This document shows, one piece after another, positions 44,052 to 59,000 of a stretch of DNA of 64,000 nucleotides. Source of the stretch: Craterostigma plantagineum (taxonomy: Eukaryota > Streptophyta > Magnoliopsida > Lamiales > Linderniaceae); assembly GCA_027422505.1 (NCBI GenBank), contig JAPQWV010000651.1, positions 244,404-308,403 on the forward strand, given 5' to 3'. Each line of letters begins with the position of its first letter. Positions within the stretch are counted from its first letter, which is position 1. The notes beneath the pieces are model-generated. The model was not told the origin of the DNA and did no database searches. It saw only the letters and a list, made by a program, of their open reading frames with translations. A program made the translations under genes and the position numbers.

Positions 44052-47000
44052 TTAATCGTGAAAATCCTCGTAGGGAAGAGCCGCTCGAGGAATCACTCTC
44101 AAATGGTGTGCTCTCCCTTTCCCTGGGAGATGATAACGATGCACCAACTGAGGAATCTTTCTGCTGAAAGGATGATGAAGACCCTAAAGCACAAATATAT
44201 ACATACATACATCATCAATGTATTCAAAATGGAAAAATATACATAGAGAAAATAGGGCATACAAATCAAACATAAATGACATGCACAAACCTTTCTGCCC
44301 CCTAGAGCGGAACTTCTTTGTGTGGCGTCGAATCAGCCTTTTAGCTTTGGTGATCGTAAGCTGCTTAGAGAACGGGGAAAATTCAGCCTCGCTTTCGCTC
44401 CACTCGCCATGGAGCTGCTCACTCTCTGCTTCGCCCCTCATAGTACGGAGAACGAAGGCCGTCGCCTTTCGCCGCTGAGAATTGAAAAGACCACGTATGG
44501 ATGTTACGAAGCGATCGCCAGCACCATCGTTAGTACGCTTTTGCCACAATATAACTTGTTGATCGCTTTTCTCAGCTGACCCTCCTCCATCGCTGTCACT
44601 TAGGTTGAGATCACTGTCTGGGACAGCCATGCTGCTTGATTGTGCTGCTTTATCTTTGAATTTCTTCCCCTGAAATATCGCACAAAGGGCAGAAGTGTGT
44701 AAGCAGGAATATACTTGGATGGTGGATAATCATTATGGGGGAATTATTATAACTTACTTGCATCCCTGTGACAGATTTTAGGACTCCCCATATGATGTGC
44801 TTCTTAACGCGTGAGAACAATCTCCTCCAAGTTCCAGTGAATTCGACACGATGAAATGTGTCCATCAACAACCTTAGATCGCTGACAGCAAATCTTGATC
44901 CTTCATAGGTGACTAGGAGCTCAACCTTAAAGCATTCAGAATGTGCAAGTTAAATGCAATGTGTTGACACAAAAATTACTTAATTTTTTTCCAAGTTTTC
45001 TGTAGGAAGTATTTTACCTGACTGATCTTAATGTTGTGAAACTCCCTCAGCTTTCGAGGCCTGGTCCTCTTCTCTTCTGGCACTTTTCCAGCTTTTTTTT
45101 CCTCGTGAGAGGACCGACCGGGTTTTTTAGTATCTTTCGATTTATTTTTAGTGGATTCACTTTGCTGTTCATGAGAATTACGTGGACCGCTTTTCGTCGA
45201 GATAACCGTTGAAGAGTTTGCTTGAAACACCAGCTCATCAGCCACAGATTCTGCTACATTTTCTTCCCATGTTCTGTCGAAGGAGGATGTTCGCCTTAGC
45301 TCTGGAGTAGAGCCACTAACAATAGTTGCTTTTTTACTTTGTACCATCAACACCTGAAGAAATCCATTTGTCCCCGTGAGCAAGGAAAAATTCATGAAAA
45401 TACATAATAATAAGTTAAAACTCTCAACAATTCACACCTTTATTCCAACAGATATTTAATTACATTCTCACTTTTTCTCAGGCTCCATCGACATGTTCTC
45501 ATACTTCTATAAACACACATTTTCTTTGGCAACGTAAGACGTGGAAAAGCAAAAAGGAAAGCAAATTATAACTTGTACGATACTAACTTGTTGACGATCA
45601 GCAGAAACCATCGACTGGTTTGTTGCAGACGAGGCTGTAATGGTTGAGGTGCTCAACTTGATTGTTTCTATGTCTTTTGATGAATGACTACCTGACGGAG
45701 AAGGGTCATGAACCGTCGTCCCTTTCTTTATGCGTCTCGAACCTGCTGTGGTAGAAATCCAGACTTCCTGTGGGGCAGAGGAAAAATCCCAATATTGACT
45801 TCACGGGTTAGTGACAATTTGTTTCTATTGATGCACTATAGCTTCTAACGTACCTGACGCCGTTGAGAGTCTTGTTCCTCTTCAGGGAAGAAGTAGAGCC
45901 ACATCAATTTGTACAAGGTCTCAGTCAAATGAATCTTTAAAGGATAGATTTCCACCTAAAACGGTGTTCCAAAATTGGTCATAAATCATGAACTAGACCA
46001 ATAATCCAACATTTGCATCCCGAACAATGCATTTCTCAACAGAAGGGTATGTGTATGATGGAAGCAGAACTTTAAAACGAATATGAAAGAAGACTTACCT
46101 CGAATAGTTCGAGAGGGGACATGCCCTCATTTGAGAATCCTTGTTTTGCATCTACCCGTAGCATAACTTTTCTGTAACAAAGAAACATAAAACTATGATA
46201 CCAGCACTTTTCTTTACAACAGACAACTGCTTTTGAAGCATTTGAATCTCATGCCATACAGCGACATCCAGCAGATAAGTTATTTGTTTTCCAATACATT
46301 ATGAACAGTAGCTATGATTAAAGAGACCATTAGCCAGAAAGGACTTGATATGAACATTAGATGCATGGCATGAAGCAAGAAACTAGAATGGTGCGTACTT
46401 CCCCCATTCAGCAGGGGGATTCCAAGCAGAAAGGAGCATGTCAGACTTGGCATTAGGAAGACAGTTTCTCACAACAAAGGACTTGGTTGTGAATTTGGCA
46501 ATGCCACCGTCGTTATAATCCCTATCGAAATCATAAATCTGCATAGGAAATATAAGGTTAGTACAACAGTTTAGCAAAAAGCTTCAACAAAAAAGATATA
46601 TCCACTTTAGGCCAAAGTCGCATAATTTTCTTCTAACTTTTGGTAAAGAGGCTATAAAGAATATCACAAAAGAGACAACCTCATTGAAGCATAGCACAGG
46701 CGACTCACCATGTCATTTATCTCGGCTTCAGCGAAAGACTTTCCATCAACAAGCATGCTCCATACAACTTTATTAATTTGTAAAGAGATACGCATGGCAT
46801 AAGAAGGGCTCTTGTTTTTCTCTTTTTCCATTAGTCGAAGCTGCGCTGCTTTCTGCAAAGCCATCCTCAGAGAAGCGGAAGCAGCCTTTCTAGACTTTTG
46901 GGCGGCCACAAACTCTTTCTTCAGTGTTTGAACCTGCCATTTGAAATCCATAGGTCCTAAATTTTGAATAGGAAGAGAACATAACTTGGCGGCTCCAGAC

Positions 47001-50000
47001 AACAGTTTGAATCTGAATCTCACGGGACTGAAAAATATTGCATGCATGAGCAGGAAATTTCAGGACTGATTATTTCTTCAAAACGCTAACATGAGGTATG
47101 GAAAAACATAAGAGAATTTCTAAAAATTTAACCTCATTCCATGGACTAGTCCACCTGGCTAGTAAGTAGTACCCCAAGTGAGTAAAATTACATCGACTAT
47201 CCAAAAGATTTAGTGAGCTGTGGCTACAGAGTGAAAATTGTAAAAATCTAGTAATCCCTCAACTGAACGAACACATCAATGCAATTCCTGTACATCAACT
47301 GCCAGACTCAAACACTTAAGACCATATGTTATTAGCAACGAAAAAGCATATTTTATGGATTTCAATTAGAAGAACGGAAAGGGATAAATGAAATCTGGAA
47401 TTTGTAATAATTTCCATCAATTAAGCCTTCTTACCAGTGAGGACCTTCCACCAGTTATCATCCATAAATCCGCTTCTGTTTCGGGATAAGGATCACCAGA
47501 GATATCACTAAACTGAGTCAATTTCCTTATATCATCAAGGATCAACTGCACTGTCCTTTCTTTGTGTTCAAGGTGAACTTTTGCTAATTCCACCTCTTCA
47601 ACACCAGCAGGGACCATTTCGTCTGCTTCTTCTTCGACATCATCATCATCGCCTTCTGCTGAATATGACAGACTGCTTTTGCGAGGCCTGATAGGTCAAC
47701 AACAAAAAATACTTAAAAATAAAAATATCTTTCCAAGTTGTACTGTAAATACCTTACCATAAGACAAGAGAACCATACTCGGAACATTCCTTGGAGAATC
47801 ATACCAACAGTAATCATAAATTGCCACAATGTATGATGAAAATGAATTCCAACCATAACGTGTAGTTTCATGCATGAAGAGTAGACCTAACCGGTTTTAC
47901 ATCTGAACTCACATTAGGCGTGGGCCATACGAACTATTTAAATGGGTATAGATGTACACGATTTTCAGACAGAGAGGTTGGAGTCGGTGTTATTACTTTG
48001 GAAGCCGAGCAAATAGAAGGCTTGACAACACATCAAGCATGACCTGGAACTGTCTGGATGTCATCGTAGCTGTTATATTACGAGAATTGAACTTCAGCTC
48101 TTTCAAGGGCTTCACCTGAGAGAAGATATCAGAACTCACCGTTAGCATTATGTACCAGGTATGGTTTTCAAAACAACATCTTGGATGAGTATCCAAATAA
48201 CATTTTATTGGAGGAACATTTTGCGAAATTTCTTCCACAGCCTGTACCTTCGGGTCTGAAGTTCCTCCTTTGTGTCTTGTGTAACGGAAATACATATCAC
48301 AAGGCATAAACACCCTCTCCAATAGTGCTCCGGTACGTTTTACTTTCGGTGAGCTACGACGAATTTTCGGGAGCCACTGCAGTCCAGCACCTGGATCCAC
48401 ATCAGTAGGGGCTACATGAGCTTGAACGTGCTCCAACATCACAGAGAATTCCATTCGGTTCCAAGTCATTTCGGGAATTTGGATTTCCCTTCACCAAGTG
48501 CTTGCTCAATCATCTCGCGGGCCACAGGAAGTACAGAATGAAAAGACCGAGCTAGAACATGACCACTCACAGCAGCAAGCAAAAACCTACCCTGCAAAAT
48601 GATGTTCTGATGTAAGCATAACAAACAAACATATATTATCATCCATGATTCATAGAGGCTCCATTAAGATTACACATTTCAAACTCCTAGAAACGGGATG
48701 ACCTTAAGAGCAACACTGATCCCTCAATCCGAGAACAGCTACAAGGCAATCAGGCACTATATAATGAGGGAAATGAATGATAAGATAAGTTCAAAGTTTA
48801 CTATACTTGGCTCTTCGAGAAGAACATATTTTCTTGTAAAAACTCTGCTAGAAAACTCTACCTAATCATGACAACAAGTGCATGTAGGTCTCGCTTGTTA
48901 AGATAAACATGCAATTATGGCTCAAGAGGTTGAGAAGTTTGACACTGGTCAGCCATGGTCAACATTCTACATAAAAGTCACACATAAACTGGCTGACAAA
49001 ATGAGAACATTAAGATATCTTTCTGTCTTCTTAACCAAACAATACCAACCCTGTGTTGGACATAGGCTGATCAAATAACAATTCTGTCAGAAACATATTT
49101 CTATAGCACAGGATCCATACAATTTACTGCATGAGGTCTGTGTACTAATTTAAAAATCTTCAAAGAGCATATTAACTTTTATTTTGTCAAATATCTAACG
49201 GTAAAACTAGAAGTGAGATATTACATTAGATTCTTCCGAATGAAGATTAAATTGCGGCTCAATCACATTCACCATGAAGTGACGAGTCCCTCCCTCTTCA
49301 GAGTCATCTGGGTAGCCAAACTTTGCTGTAAAAAGTGACAAAAATGAGTTCTAGATTTAAAAAAATTGTGAATATGAAGAAATCAGTTAATGAAATAGAG
49401 ATAACTGACAGACGCATAATATGCAAGCATCCATGAAACTGATAAAAACACGAATAAGTACCACAAGGATATGATAATTGTACCAACATACCTCATAACT
49501 TGAAAAGAATTAATCATGAAGACACTATATAGTATATATTATATCGACAAATATTACCCATTTACCTGATAAAAAACACCATGTGCAAACATGCCAGAAT
49601 GCTCTACTTATACATCGCAAATGTATCCAAGTGAATCATTACAAGCAATCAGATAAGGGCCAGGGCATGTAAACAATTTAAAATTACCAATTGCACTCAA
49701 GGAAGCATTTCCTCCTCTGATTGGATGTGACGGAGAAGGTACAGATGCAGAGGTCCCCACACTATGCATGGAAGAACTTGCAGTGTCTCTTGCAGGAGGG
49801 ACATTCTGGTCATCATTTTTGTGCACTTCAGGACAGGTGACATTTTTTTCCTCCAATAGTTTGCTCTGAGCATATTGGCGAGAAGGAGAAGGTTTCGGGG
49901 GTTCAAATGCCTTCGATATTCCACCTACCCATGACCAAACAGCATCTCTATTTTCGAGTGTCCACAGAAGTTTTAGTCCATACACGAATATCCGCTGACA

Positions 50001-53000
50001 ATTGTCAGCAATAACAATATTATAGCCGTCATCATCACTTGGGTCAGACCTTGTATGCTCATCACTTTCACTCCCATTTTCGAATTCAGATCTGACATAT
50101 GTTATCTCAAGATCTCTTCTTCCAGCTTCTTGCCATGCTAATAATCTTGCTGGGTCAGCCTTAGGGGATTGCCTGCGGATTGTGAAATAATCTGATGTAA
50201 ACAGAAACCCATCATCACGATTCCTTTCTGCACTGTTATTTCTGGAGCTCTTTTTATCACTCATGACCCTATCCACCAATGCAGAATGAGATTGCTTCCT
50301 GGTCATCATTTTCGCATCCGTTGGACAATCTTCCTTATTTAAGTAAGCATTAGGCATGTGAAGGTCAACACCTTGATACACAAGATCGAGAGGATCCCTT
50401 TGGGATTCAAATGTATATTTTTGTCTACCGCGACTGTAATAGAGTTCGTATTTCAGTTTTGTCAACTTAAACATCAATCCTTTTGCCGGGTCGTCGTCAT
50501 GTAAAGGGATGTGCCTAATGCATGAAGGTGTGGCATCAATTCGGAACATGAATTCCGTCATTACCTTGTCCATTGACAGATTCCCTGATCTCGGTATTCT
50601 AGGAATCCCAAATCGCGGCCACCTGGAAAAACTCCGCAACTTATGAGGAGGGGTGTAATTTAGGTTCCAAAATTTTAGGATCCATGCCAAGTCATGATGA
50701 CCAAGATTCAACGTTGGTGACTTAAACAGTTGATTATCTGATCTCAATGGATTATCAGATACTCCACCTTGAATGGGATGACTAACAGAAGAGGATGGTG
50801 GATGATCATTTCTAGAAGAATGAGAAGGCCTCAAGGAGAAATCCCACCGCAATGAAAGAGAAGTTGATCTAAAGGGATCGTAAACCTTTTCGCGAGGTCC
50901 ACCTTCCTTGGGAAGGGCGAAAAGATAGTGATTTAGAGGTTGCCCAGACTCACACTCCCATTCCATCAAGACTTCAAGAGCAAAAACAGGAGCCTCAAGA
51001 AAAGGTCCAGAAAGCCCAGAGCATTGTTTCAAACTACTGTTCTTCAGCACGCTCTCTAAACTGCTAATAAATATTTTAAAATCTTTAGCAGAAACATAGA
51101 CTCGTCCATCTGATTGTTGTAACTCCATATAACCCGTAACAATTTGAAGTTTGTCCATGTTCTCATAGGGATCAGTTGTTGCAAGAATCTGCCATCTTGT
51201 TTCTGAAAAATATAAAGTAGTTTGCCCATGAATATAGTTTCTCATTTCATCCCACCAAGGCAAACTTTTTTCCTTTTTAGGGGGCTGAACAACTGGATTT
51301 GGATTCCTAACGCTAAGAGTTGCTCTACGAAGAGCCACAGTAAAAGCGTAGCTTATATCAGCAAAGGATGGCTCAAAACCAGTACCAAAGCACATTTCTC
51401 CTTTCTGAAAATGTATCGGCAAGTCGCAGTATGTTTTTACTGGTGGAGTTGTGCCAGTAGCCGAGCGAAGCACAAGTATTTTTCTCCACCTTCCAATATA
51501 AATGGTTTGGTGAATTTGGGGTTGGAAACAGGTAGCCTGCAATCAAAATTGTAAAGAAAACGCATGCAAAAGTATGAGGACCAAAACTCATATCATCAAG
51601 CCATATGTTATAAGCACAAACATGTACTTAAATGACGTTCAAAACTCAATACTCATAGCCGAGTTACCCTGCAACGTCTACATATTCGACCGCCTGGCAA
51701 AACCAGGACAACTTCATTCAAAATTAATTTAATAGATATTAGGTGGAATCGATGAAACCTATATGACAACAACTTGCCGAACAAATCTTCAATATCACCA
51801 ATCAAAGGAAAAAAATTCAGTATCACCAATCGCATGAAAGTGGTCCATCAACTGATGACATAAGCACTGAGAGTCTGAACACAAAATCGAACCTGTTGAG
51901 CAAGCACAAGACGTCCTTCAGATCGACCTGAAGTTGCTACAAAAATTGGATATGTGTAGTCCCTTATCTGAACAGCGATGGAAGCTGCATGCAAAATGAT
52001 ATTTGCACCATACAACCTCGAAAATGGTATGTTATGTGCACGACATACTGGATCAAGCTTCTGCAAAACCTCAATCATCCCAGCATCACCCCCTCAATCT
52101 TTGTCAAGGTAATACCTAAGTCTTTTGCAGAAATAGAGAACAGAGAAGTTCTGGAAGTGCTAGGCCTGAAACCAGCTTGGAAACCATCTTTACAGGCCCC
52201 AGATCCTTCAGATGGCACAAGATTCCGACATGCCTTGTAATACGATCGAAATGACTGTCGATATATTTCGTCACGCAACCTCTGAACAGACGAAGCATCT
52301 TGAAAATCGATTTCTTCCCCATTAAAGCTCATTTTTCCTTCACGAGAATCATTTGATTCACCAACAGCCTGGCATTGACCAGCAGTCGAAATAAATTTAT
52401 CAAGAAAATCTAATCTCACAGCTGACTCACGAGCTTCATTCTTCAAAAGACGGTAGTGCTCATCGAGCCAACCCTGAATAGGTTCGTCCTCTATATCAGC
52501 TGTTAGATTCCGTATGCTAAACTTAATGCATCCAATTCTTGACGAACTAACCCTTTTAGTTTTGGAATGCTCCTTATTAGGAAATATGTTACTAGCCATA
52601 GCAGACGTTATAATCTTTAAAGCTCTCAGCATTTCCTCCACCGAGTCATCTATTGCTCGCAACTGCAACCTAAAGGGCATACATATATGCACGTCAAGGG
52701 CTTGAATTACCCAATCCCATGTAGTAGCTTTCTCAGATTTTGAATCCATAGAACTGCCAGAGACATTAGGGACCCTAGATATTTGCATTCTGCTGCTTTT
52801 AAAAACTTTAGCTTCATTTAAATGGAGGATGAGGCCCTCAAGCAGAACTCCTATACGAGCATTTTCAGAAAAGATGGACTGGACCTGGACTAAGGTTTCA
52901 ATCCCATCCCCAATTTCAGCAGATATTTTAAGCATCTCTATATCAACAGCAAAAATGGATTCTCTTTTCTTGTTGAACCGCAATGATTCAACCGATACTT

Positions 53001-56000
53001 CTTTCTTAATATCATGATCTGGTACTGACATACTCTCCCCTTTATCAAGCTTCTGAGACTGAACAAGCGATTTCAAGTGCAGTCCGAGTTCAAACAGTGC
53101 TATATGTACATCAGGTTCCCACCTCAGAGTTATGTCTGTGGCACTAAAGAGAGAGCAGACATCAACTTCTTTAAGACCGCCTGATCGCCTGACAAGTTTC
53201 GCATTCTGCATGTCAAGCAAGGATACTTTCGTCCCAGGATTATTGTCATCAGAGAATTCCTGATAGACAGATCTTGCTCTTTCAAGCTCCAACTGTACTG
53301 ATTTTTTCTCCTTGTTCATGCAAAGGTTGAAGTGGGATATATCAAGAGATACAGAGTATTTAAACTTTTTGCATTCATCAGGAGCTGTAGACATGATATG
53401 CGCCATGCGAGGAGTCCCATCTACTAATTTACTAACTACTAGTTTACCACCTTGAGATCCATAATTTACTTTTTTTGGGTCTGGAAAAACCATGTTATCC
53501 AACCCCAACTCCCCACAGATATTAAAGGAGCATTTTTGAAGGCTTAGCCTCACTAGTTTAATCCCTTTACCAGATGACTTGGAAGATTTGGATCCTTTGC
53601 TTACAGAGAGTTTCTTAGATGAAGCAGACAGTTTCATTAGGAAGGATTTGAATGATAAAGCAGTTAATATGAGCGATTCAAGACGCCTGACTGTCAAGTA
53701 GACACCCATACCAGTGACATCAACGCCCAGAATCACTTTATGCCTCATGCCATCGTCAACAGAATCTGTATCTCTGTTGCCCAAGTCCAAACTGGCTTTG
53801 GCTATGTGCATTAACGAACATGTATTTGTTTCTACGCCAAACAAGCTTTCTTTCCAGCACTGTTGATATTCATCAGATGGGTGACAGTTCAATTCACCAA
53901 GTTCCATATGAAGAGTTGTACCCGAGCTGGATATGTTGTTAGCAAAAACATGAGATGATTGAGAGCAAACCTGCAGTTTTAGAAATAGTATCATTAGTAT
54001 ACCGCTGCAGACAAAAAGAAAGGAAGATGCAACTAACTAAAAACAAAGTACACCATTAGAAGACAAACGAAGACAACAAACTAAATATGATCGAAACGCA
54101 TCAGTTAATATTGATTGTAAAATCTTCAAAGCCTCGTGGGAATATGAAGTTTATAAAGCTTCAAACTGAAAAGCTGAAAGGGCATTTTGCCCTTAAGTTA
54201 ACCAGCAAATATGTGGTATTACAAAATATAGTTAGCAGAATCCCAAAGAAGCTACCTTCGTTATCTTAAGAGTAATATACTTGGTTCTCCTTACATTTTT
54301 CAATCTACAAAGAGATACAGGAGTTCCTTCCCGTTTTGGAAAGAAAAGACAGGAGCAATATATAGCAAGAAAGAGCATGCTTAGAAAAGGCTCAAAAGAA
54401 TATCCAGTTTTGTCATACAATTCCCTTTCAATGGTCGATGGACAATGCAGAATATAAACCTTGCAAATAAGCAAATAAATGTGCATGACAAATTGCAAAA
54501 ACAGGAGCTGGAGTTTGCAAAAATGAAAAACTTATGAGCTCAATGAAAAAAAATGAAAAGATGTGTAGGACCATACCGAAATAATCATAAAAATGTAGAG
54601 GTACATAGGTGATATTAGATAATTAAATATAAGTAAGCTAGGCATCAGAAATATTCCATCTAACATCAAATGCTTGTACTTTGGATTGAAGCTTACATGG
54701 TATGTTGGAGAACCACTCAAGCTGTAAAGCACGACTGTCATTTCAGGAGCTGAGACGGTGCATGTCCACATAACTGATTTATGTTCAGATGATTGTGATT
54801 TTTCTTTACAGAACTCTGGTCCAATAATTCCTTTTTTGTTTACTAGGAGTACGAAGTTGCATCCACCGCTCTAATCTATCAAAAAGTAAGTTGCATTGGG
54901 TGCCTCCAAGCTTGACGTCGATTTCAGATCTTACAGGGGTGTTAGACTGAAACGAAAAGTAATGCATGATTCAATATATTAGAAAGAAATGTTATAACTT
55001 TCAATAAAATAATGAAGTTCAAAAGAAGTTGAAATCTGTAAGCATTTCGAAAATAAACAAAAAGAAGCATAGTACCAATTAAGATGTTTATAAGGCAATA
55101 AAACCATGATAAAAGTGAGAATATTAAAGGCCAGCACAATTCTGAAAACTGTAATATAAGTTTACCTCATTTTTCTAAGACCGGTCATCAAATCAATCTC
55201 AAAAAAGTATGTAAAAAAACCGTAAGGCTTCACGTGCCAGTGTATGTCAACCATACGTAAGTAATTACCTGTTGCGGTACGTAAAATGATGAAACAATAT
55301 AAAGTTTTAGAATCTCCACAATGGAGATGCCAGCCTCTTTCAGCAGCTACAACATTATGAACCATATTAGTGAAAGGATCATCAGTGATATGTCCAAGCT
55401 TAAATTTGTGTCTGCTTACGTAGATCTCACTGAATTCCATTTGAACATCAAGCTTTAAACTGTCTCCTACATCTTCAGTGGATTGTGATTTCCTGCACTT
55501 CATTTGGATTCCCATAATAGTATTCTCAACCAGAAGACCACAACTCTGGTGCGTTAGCGTTGCATTAAGTGTAGGCAAAGTGACTGAGACCTATTACAGC
55601 AAATGTAAATCATCGATAGATGAAACCTAAATATATACTAAAACAACAGCAATCAGGAATCAAGCCACATATCGTAATGTTTATCAAGGCGGCCCTGCTG
55701 CAAAGAAGCAACCAGGAGATTCAAATAACTAGATGAGGCTATTGCATCAAGCTCTACGATATTACTGCCCGAGAAACAATAAGCAGCAAATATATTCAGG
55801 AAAGTGTAACGTAAACCAACCTTTTCAGGGAGTATGGAACTGTACTTTGATAAACCAATCAATGCTTGATTGCCCTGCTTTTTCTTAGCAGATACAGGAT
55901 CTTTGTTTGTTGGATTATGGAGAGTTGCATCAGCTAATCCTTTTTCCTTCAGAAGGAGGTTTTCATCGACATTTACATGCACTTCTCCAGTTGTAACATC

Positions 56001-59000
56001 CAAATCCCTTACAACAACACCTGTTTCCCTGCACAATATTAATATGTATTTCGAGCTAAGACATCAACTAGCAGCTCTACGCAATGAGTTCATCAATTTC
56101 CCGTTAAATATTTTTGCACCAGTTTTCGGAGAGCTTTGGAACAGAAATAACCATAATTACCCCCACTAATAGGGTTATACGAGACGTGAATAAATCTCTC
56201 GGTTTTATCAAGACATATTTTCATTAGTTGTTGGAGATGCATTGCAGAATGTTAAGCCACTTATGGATAACAAAATATGCTTGTCAACACTAGGACCAGA
56301 ACATAAATGGTTATGCAGATCACGGCTTAAATATTTTTGTCCTATAACTTGGGGGGAGCATTATAAGACAATGAATTTAGGGGTTGACATTACAGGGATA
56401 ATGACCTTTAAATTAAAATAAAATATATGCCGTAACCCTTGATTTTGACTCATTAGGGTTCCAGCATATAATTTTAGGATTCAGCAAATTTAGGGTATTA
56501 TATGGAAATAACTTTCAATCAAGTAATTTTGGACAAAATCTTGGGTTCCGGCATATAATGTCCCTAAATGCTTAATTTTGAAAGCTATAGTTCGTAAATA
56601 CCACCCCCTAAATTCTCTGTCCTCATTACCACAGGACTGAAAAAATAATTAACCATGCAGATCGTTATTATTCTAAATCAGAGATCCCTCAGAAACATGA
56701 CAATCTCTAATCAACCACTCCAGCTTAAAAGTTGATTCCTAACACTTAGGGGGTGTTTGTTTCCAGTGATCCAACATCACCGTGATACTCACATCACCTT
56801 AATGTGAATATCACTGTGATGTGGACCAAGATGATATATCATTACTGTTTTTGTTTAGGGGTGATATTTCATTTTGCATATCAATGTGATATTAGAATAT
56901 TGTGTTTGTCTAATCACAGTGATTTATGGGGTGATATTGCATAAATGTCATATTTAACCCTACGAATATTACATAAATTATGTGGATGAAATATATATGT
57001 GATATTTAAATAATAATGATTACTATTTTAATATCGAGTTTAATTTTTAAGAATTAATATAATTTTTCGTATAGTTATTCAATATAATTATTTATTACTA
57101 TATTATTTAAGATTTAAATAATATAATTATATAATTTAAAATATGAATAAGGATATATTAGGTATAAATGCTAAACCAAGGGGTAATGTTGTCCAAATAA
57201 AAATTTGAAAGATCACCCCATCACAGTGATGTAAGATCACCTAGCTTTTTTGGGGTGATCTAAAAGGTTGAATATCACCCCATTTTCATCACCTAGGTGA
57301 TCTGTCATTACGGTGATGACCCATCACCTAAGCTAAACAAACATGGTGATGATAAAGCGACGAAAGGATCACGGTAATGTTTCGAAGGATCACCCCAAAA
57401 CAAACACCCCCTTAATGAACAAAAAGACACACGCTCAAAGCTCATTTCTATCAACAAGTACAAGATCATCAAAGGAAAGTAATCGAGAACAGATACCAAC
57501 CTGTTGTGGCCTAATTCACATAGGAAAGACAATTCTTCACAGCTGAAAGGAGAACATATCACATCTGATTGGCAAGCAGAGGCAGATACCCCAAAAGTTA
57601 CCATCTGATCAGATCGTGCAAGGGATTTAACTACATGAACATTAATCGGAAGAAGTTGCAGTTTCACGAACAAGTTATGCTCAGATCCACCATATTTAGA
57701 TACTTCCACTCTAACTTCCTTAACATCCACTGCAACTTTAGGGGTCTGCATCATTGCAATATATAACTTATACATTACTCATCAATCAAACCAACACAGG
57801 CCAATATTGAACCAGAAAGAGCAGATCAGTGATAAAAAAGAAGCAACAATTTATATATCAGCTTTAATGTATAGGATACCAAATTATTTTCAGTAGTTAA
57901 AAAACCATGAAAAAACACAACTAAACATCATGTGCACCTAATATTCCTTTGTATACATGTGATCACTGTATCATGACCTTTGAAAGTAAAGTCCATGGCG
58001 TCTCATTATATTTGAGTGTTACTTCCAACCAGCCTCTATCGTATATGCAAGCAAAATATATGATGCAGATGAACAATAACGACAACTTATTAACTTATAC
58101 CAAATTCAGAGAACCATTTACTCTTCTTACCTTAAGAACAAAGTCAGTCACATGAATCGACAGAAATTTAGCTGCATTTGCCACAACCATCCACTTTCCT
58201 CTACTAGAGCTGTGGGTCTTCCTCAATCTGGTTTTGCTTTTGCGAGAGCTATTCTGAGAAGACCTCATGGCAACTTCTAAGTCACAGATTAGCACTTGCA
58301 ATTTAGGATCCCTGGAAAAGAATCCAACCCCAAGCTTCACTAAGGACTGCCGCACGCTCAATCTGATTTCACCGACAGATACAGATTCAATGGCACCCTG
58401 AAAAAGTAAGAGCCATCGAAAAACATGTATTCGTTTCCCTCCACTGAAGTTCAATGAAATGACTACTTATACTAGGAAAAGAAGACAGAAAATTCACAAA
58501 TCAACAATAAGACAGGGCATGACATGAAACTAAGCAGTGCAGTAATGCACATAAATACTTCTATCCCCAAGCAAGTTGATATGCAGTAGAAACAAAGTAG
58601 CCCGGTACCAGCAAGCCACTACACATAAAATTGATCGCTGTCACAACACCTACAAAGAAGCTTCACACCTTAATATGTTCAGCAAGTTCAAACTACATTA
58701 TCGTGATAATCACATATAGATACAGGCTGTGATTCTTTTGATTACTATCATTGTCAAACCTAAACATCAATTGAATCATACATCGGGCATGCATTTAACA
58801 TACTTAAGTATTAAGTTTCTTTCATGCATATGGAAGGGACTAGAAAGTCTAAGGTACAATCAAATACTATAAAGCTAATAATATACTTTATTGAACTTTA
58901 GAACAATGTCTCTCAAGCATTTCCATCCGCCAATTCGAAATCCAACTGATGCTCCCAGTACTCGACTGAGGATCCAAGCCACCAGTCTGGATGCAAACCT

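Noticed and set aside
55347..55419. Apparent frameshift in SABRE at EFSEIY
   Set aside because: Explained by a 73-bp intron with gtaagc donor and ttgtag acceptor; the next exon LLKEAGISIVEILK continues in phase.
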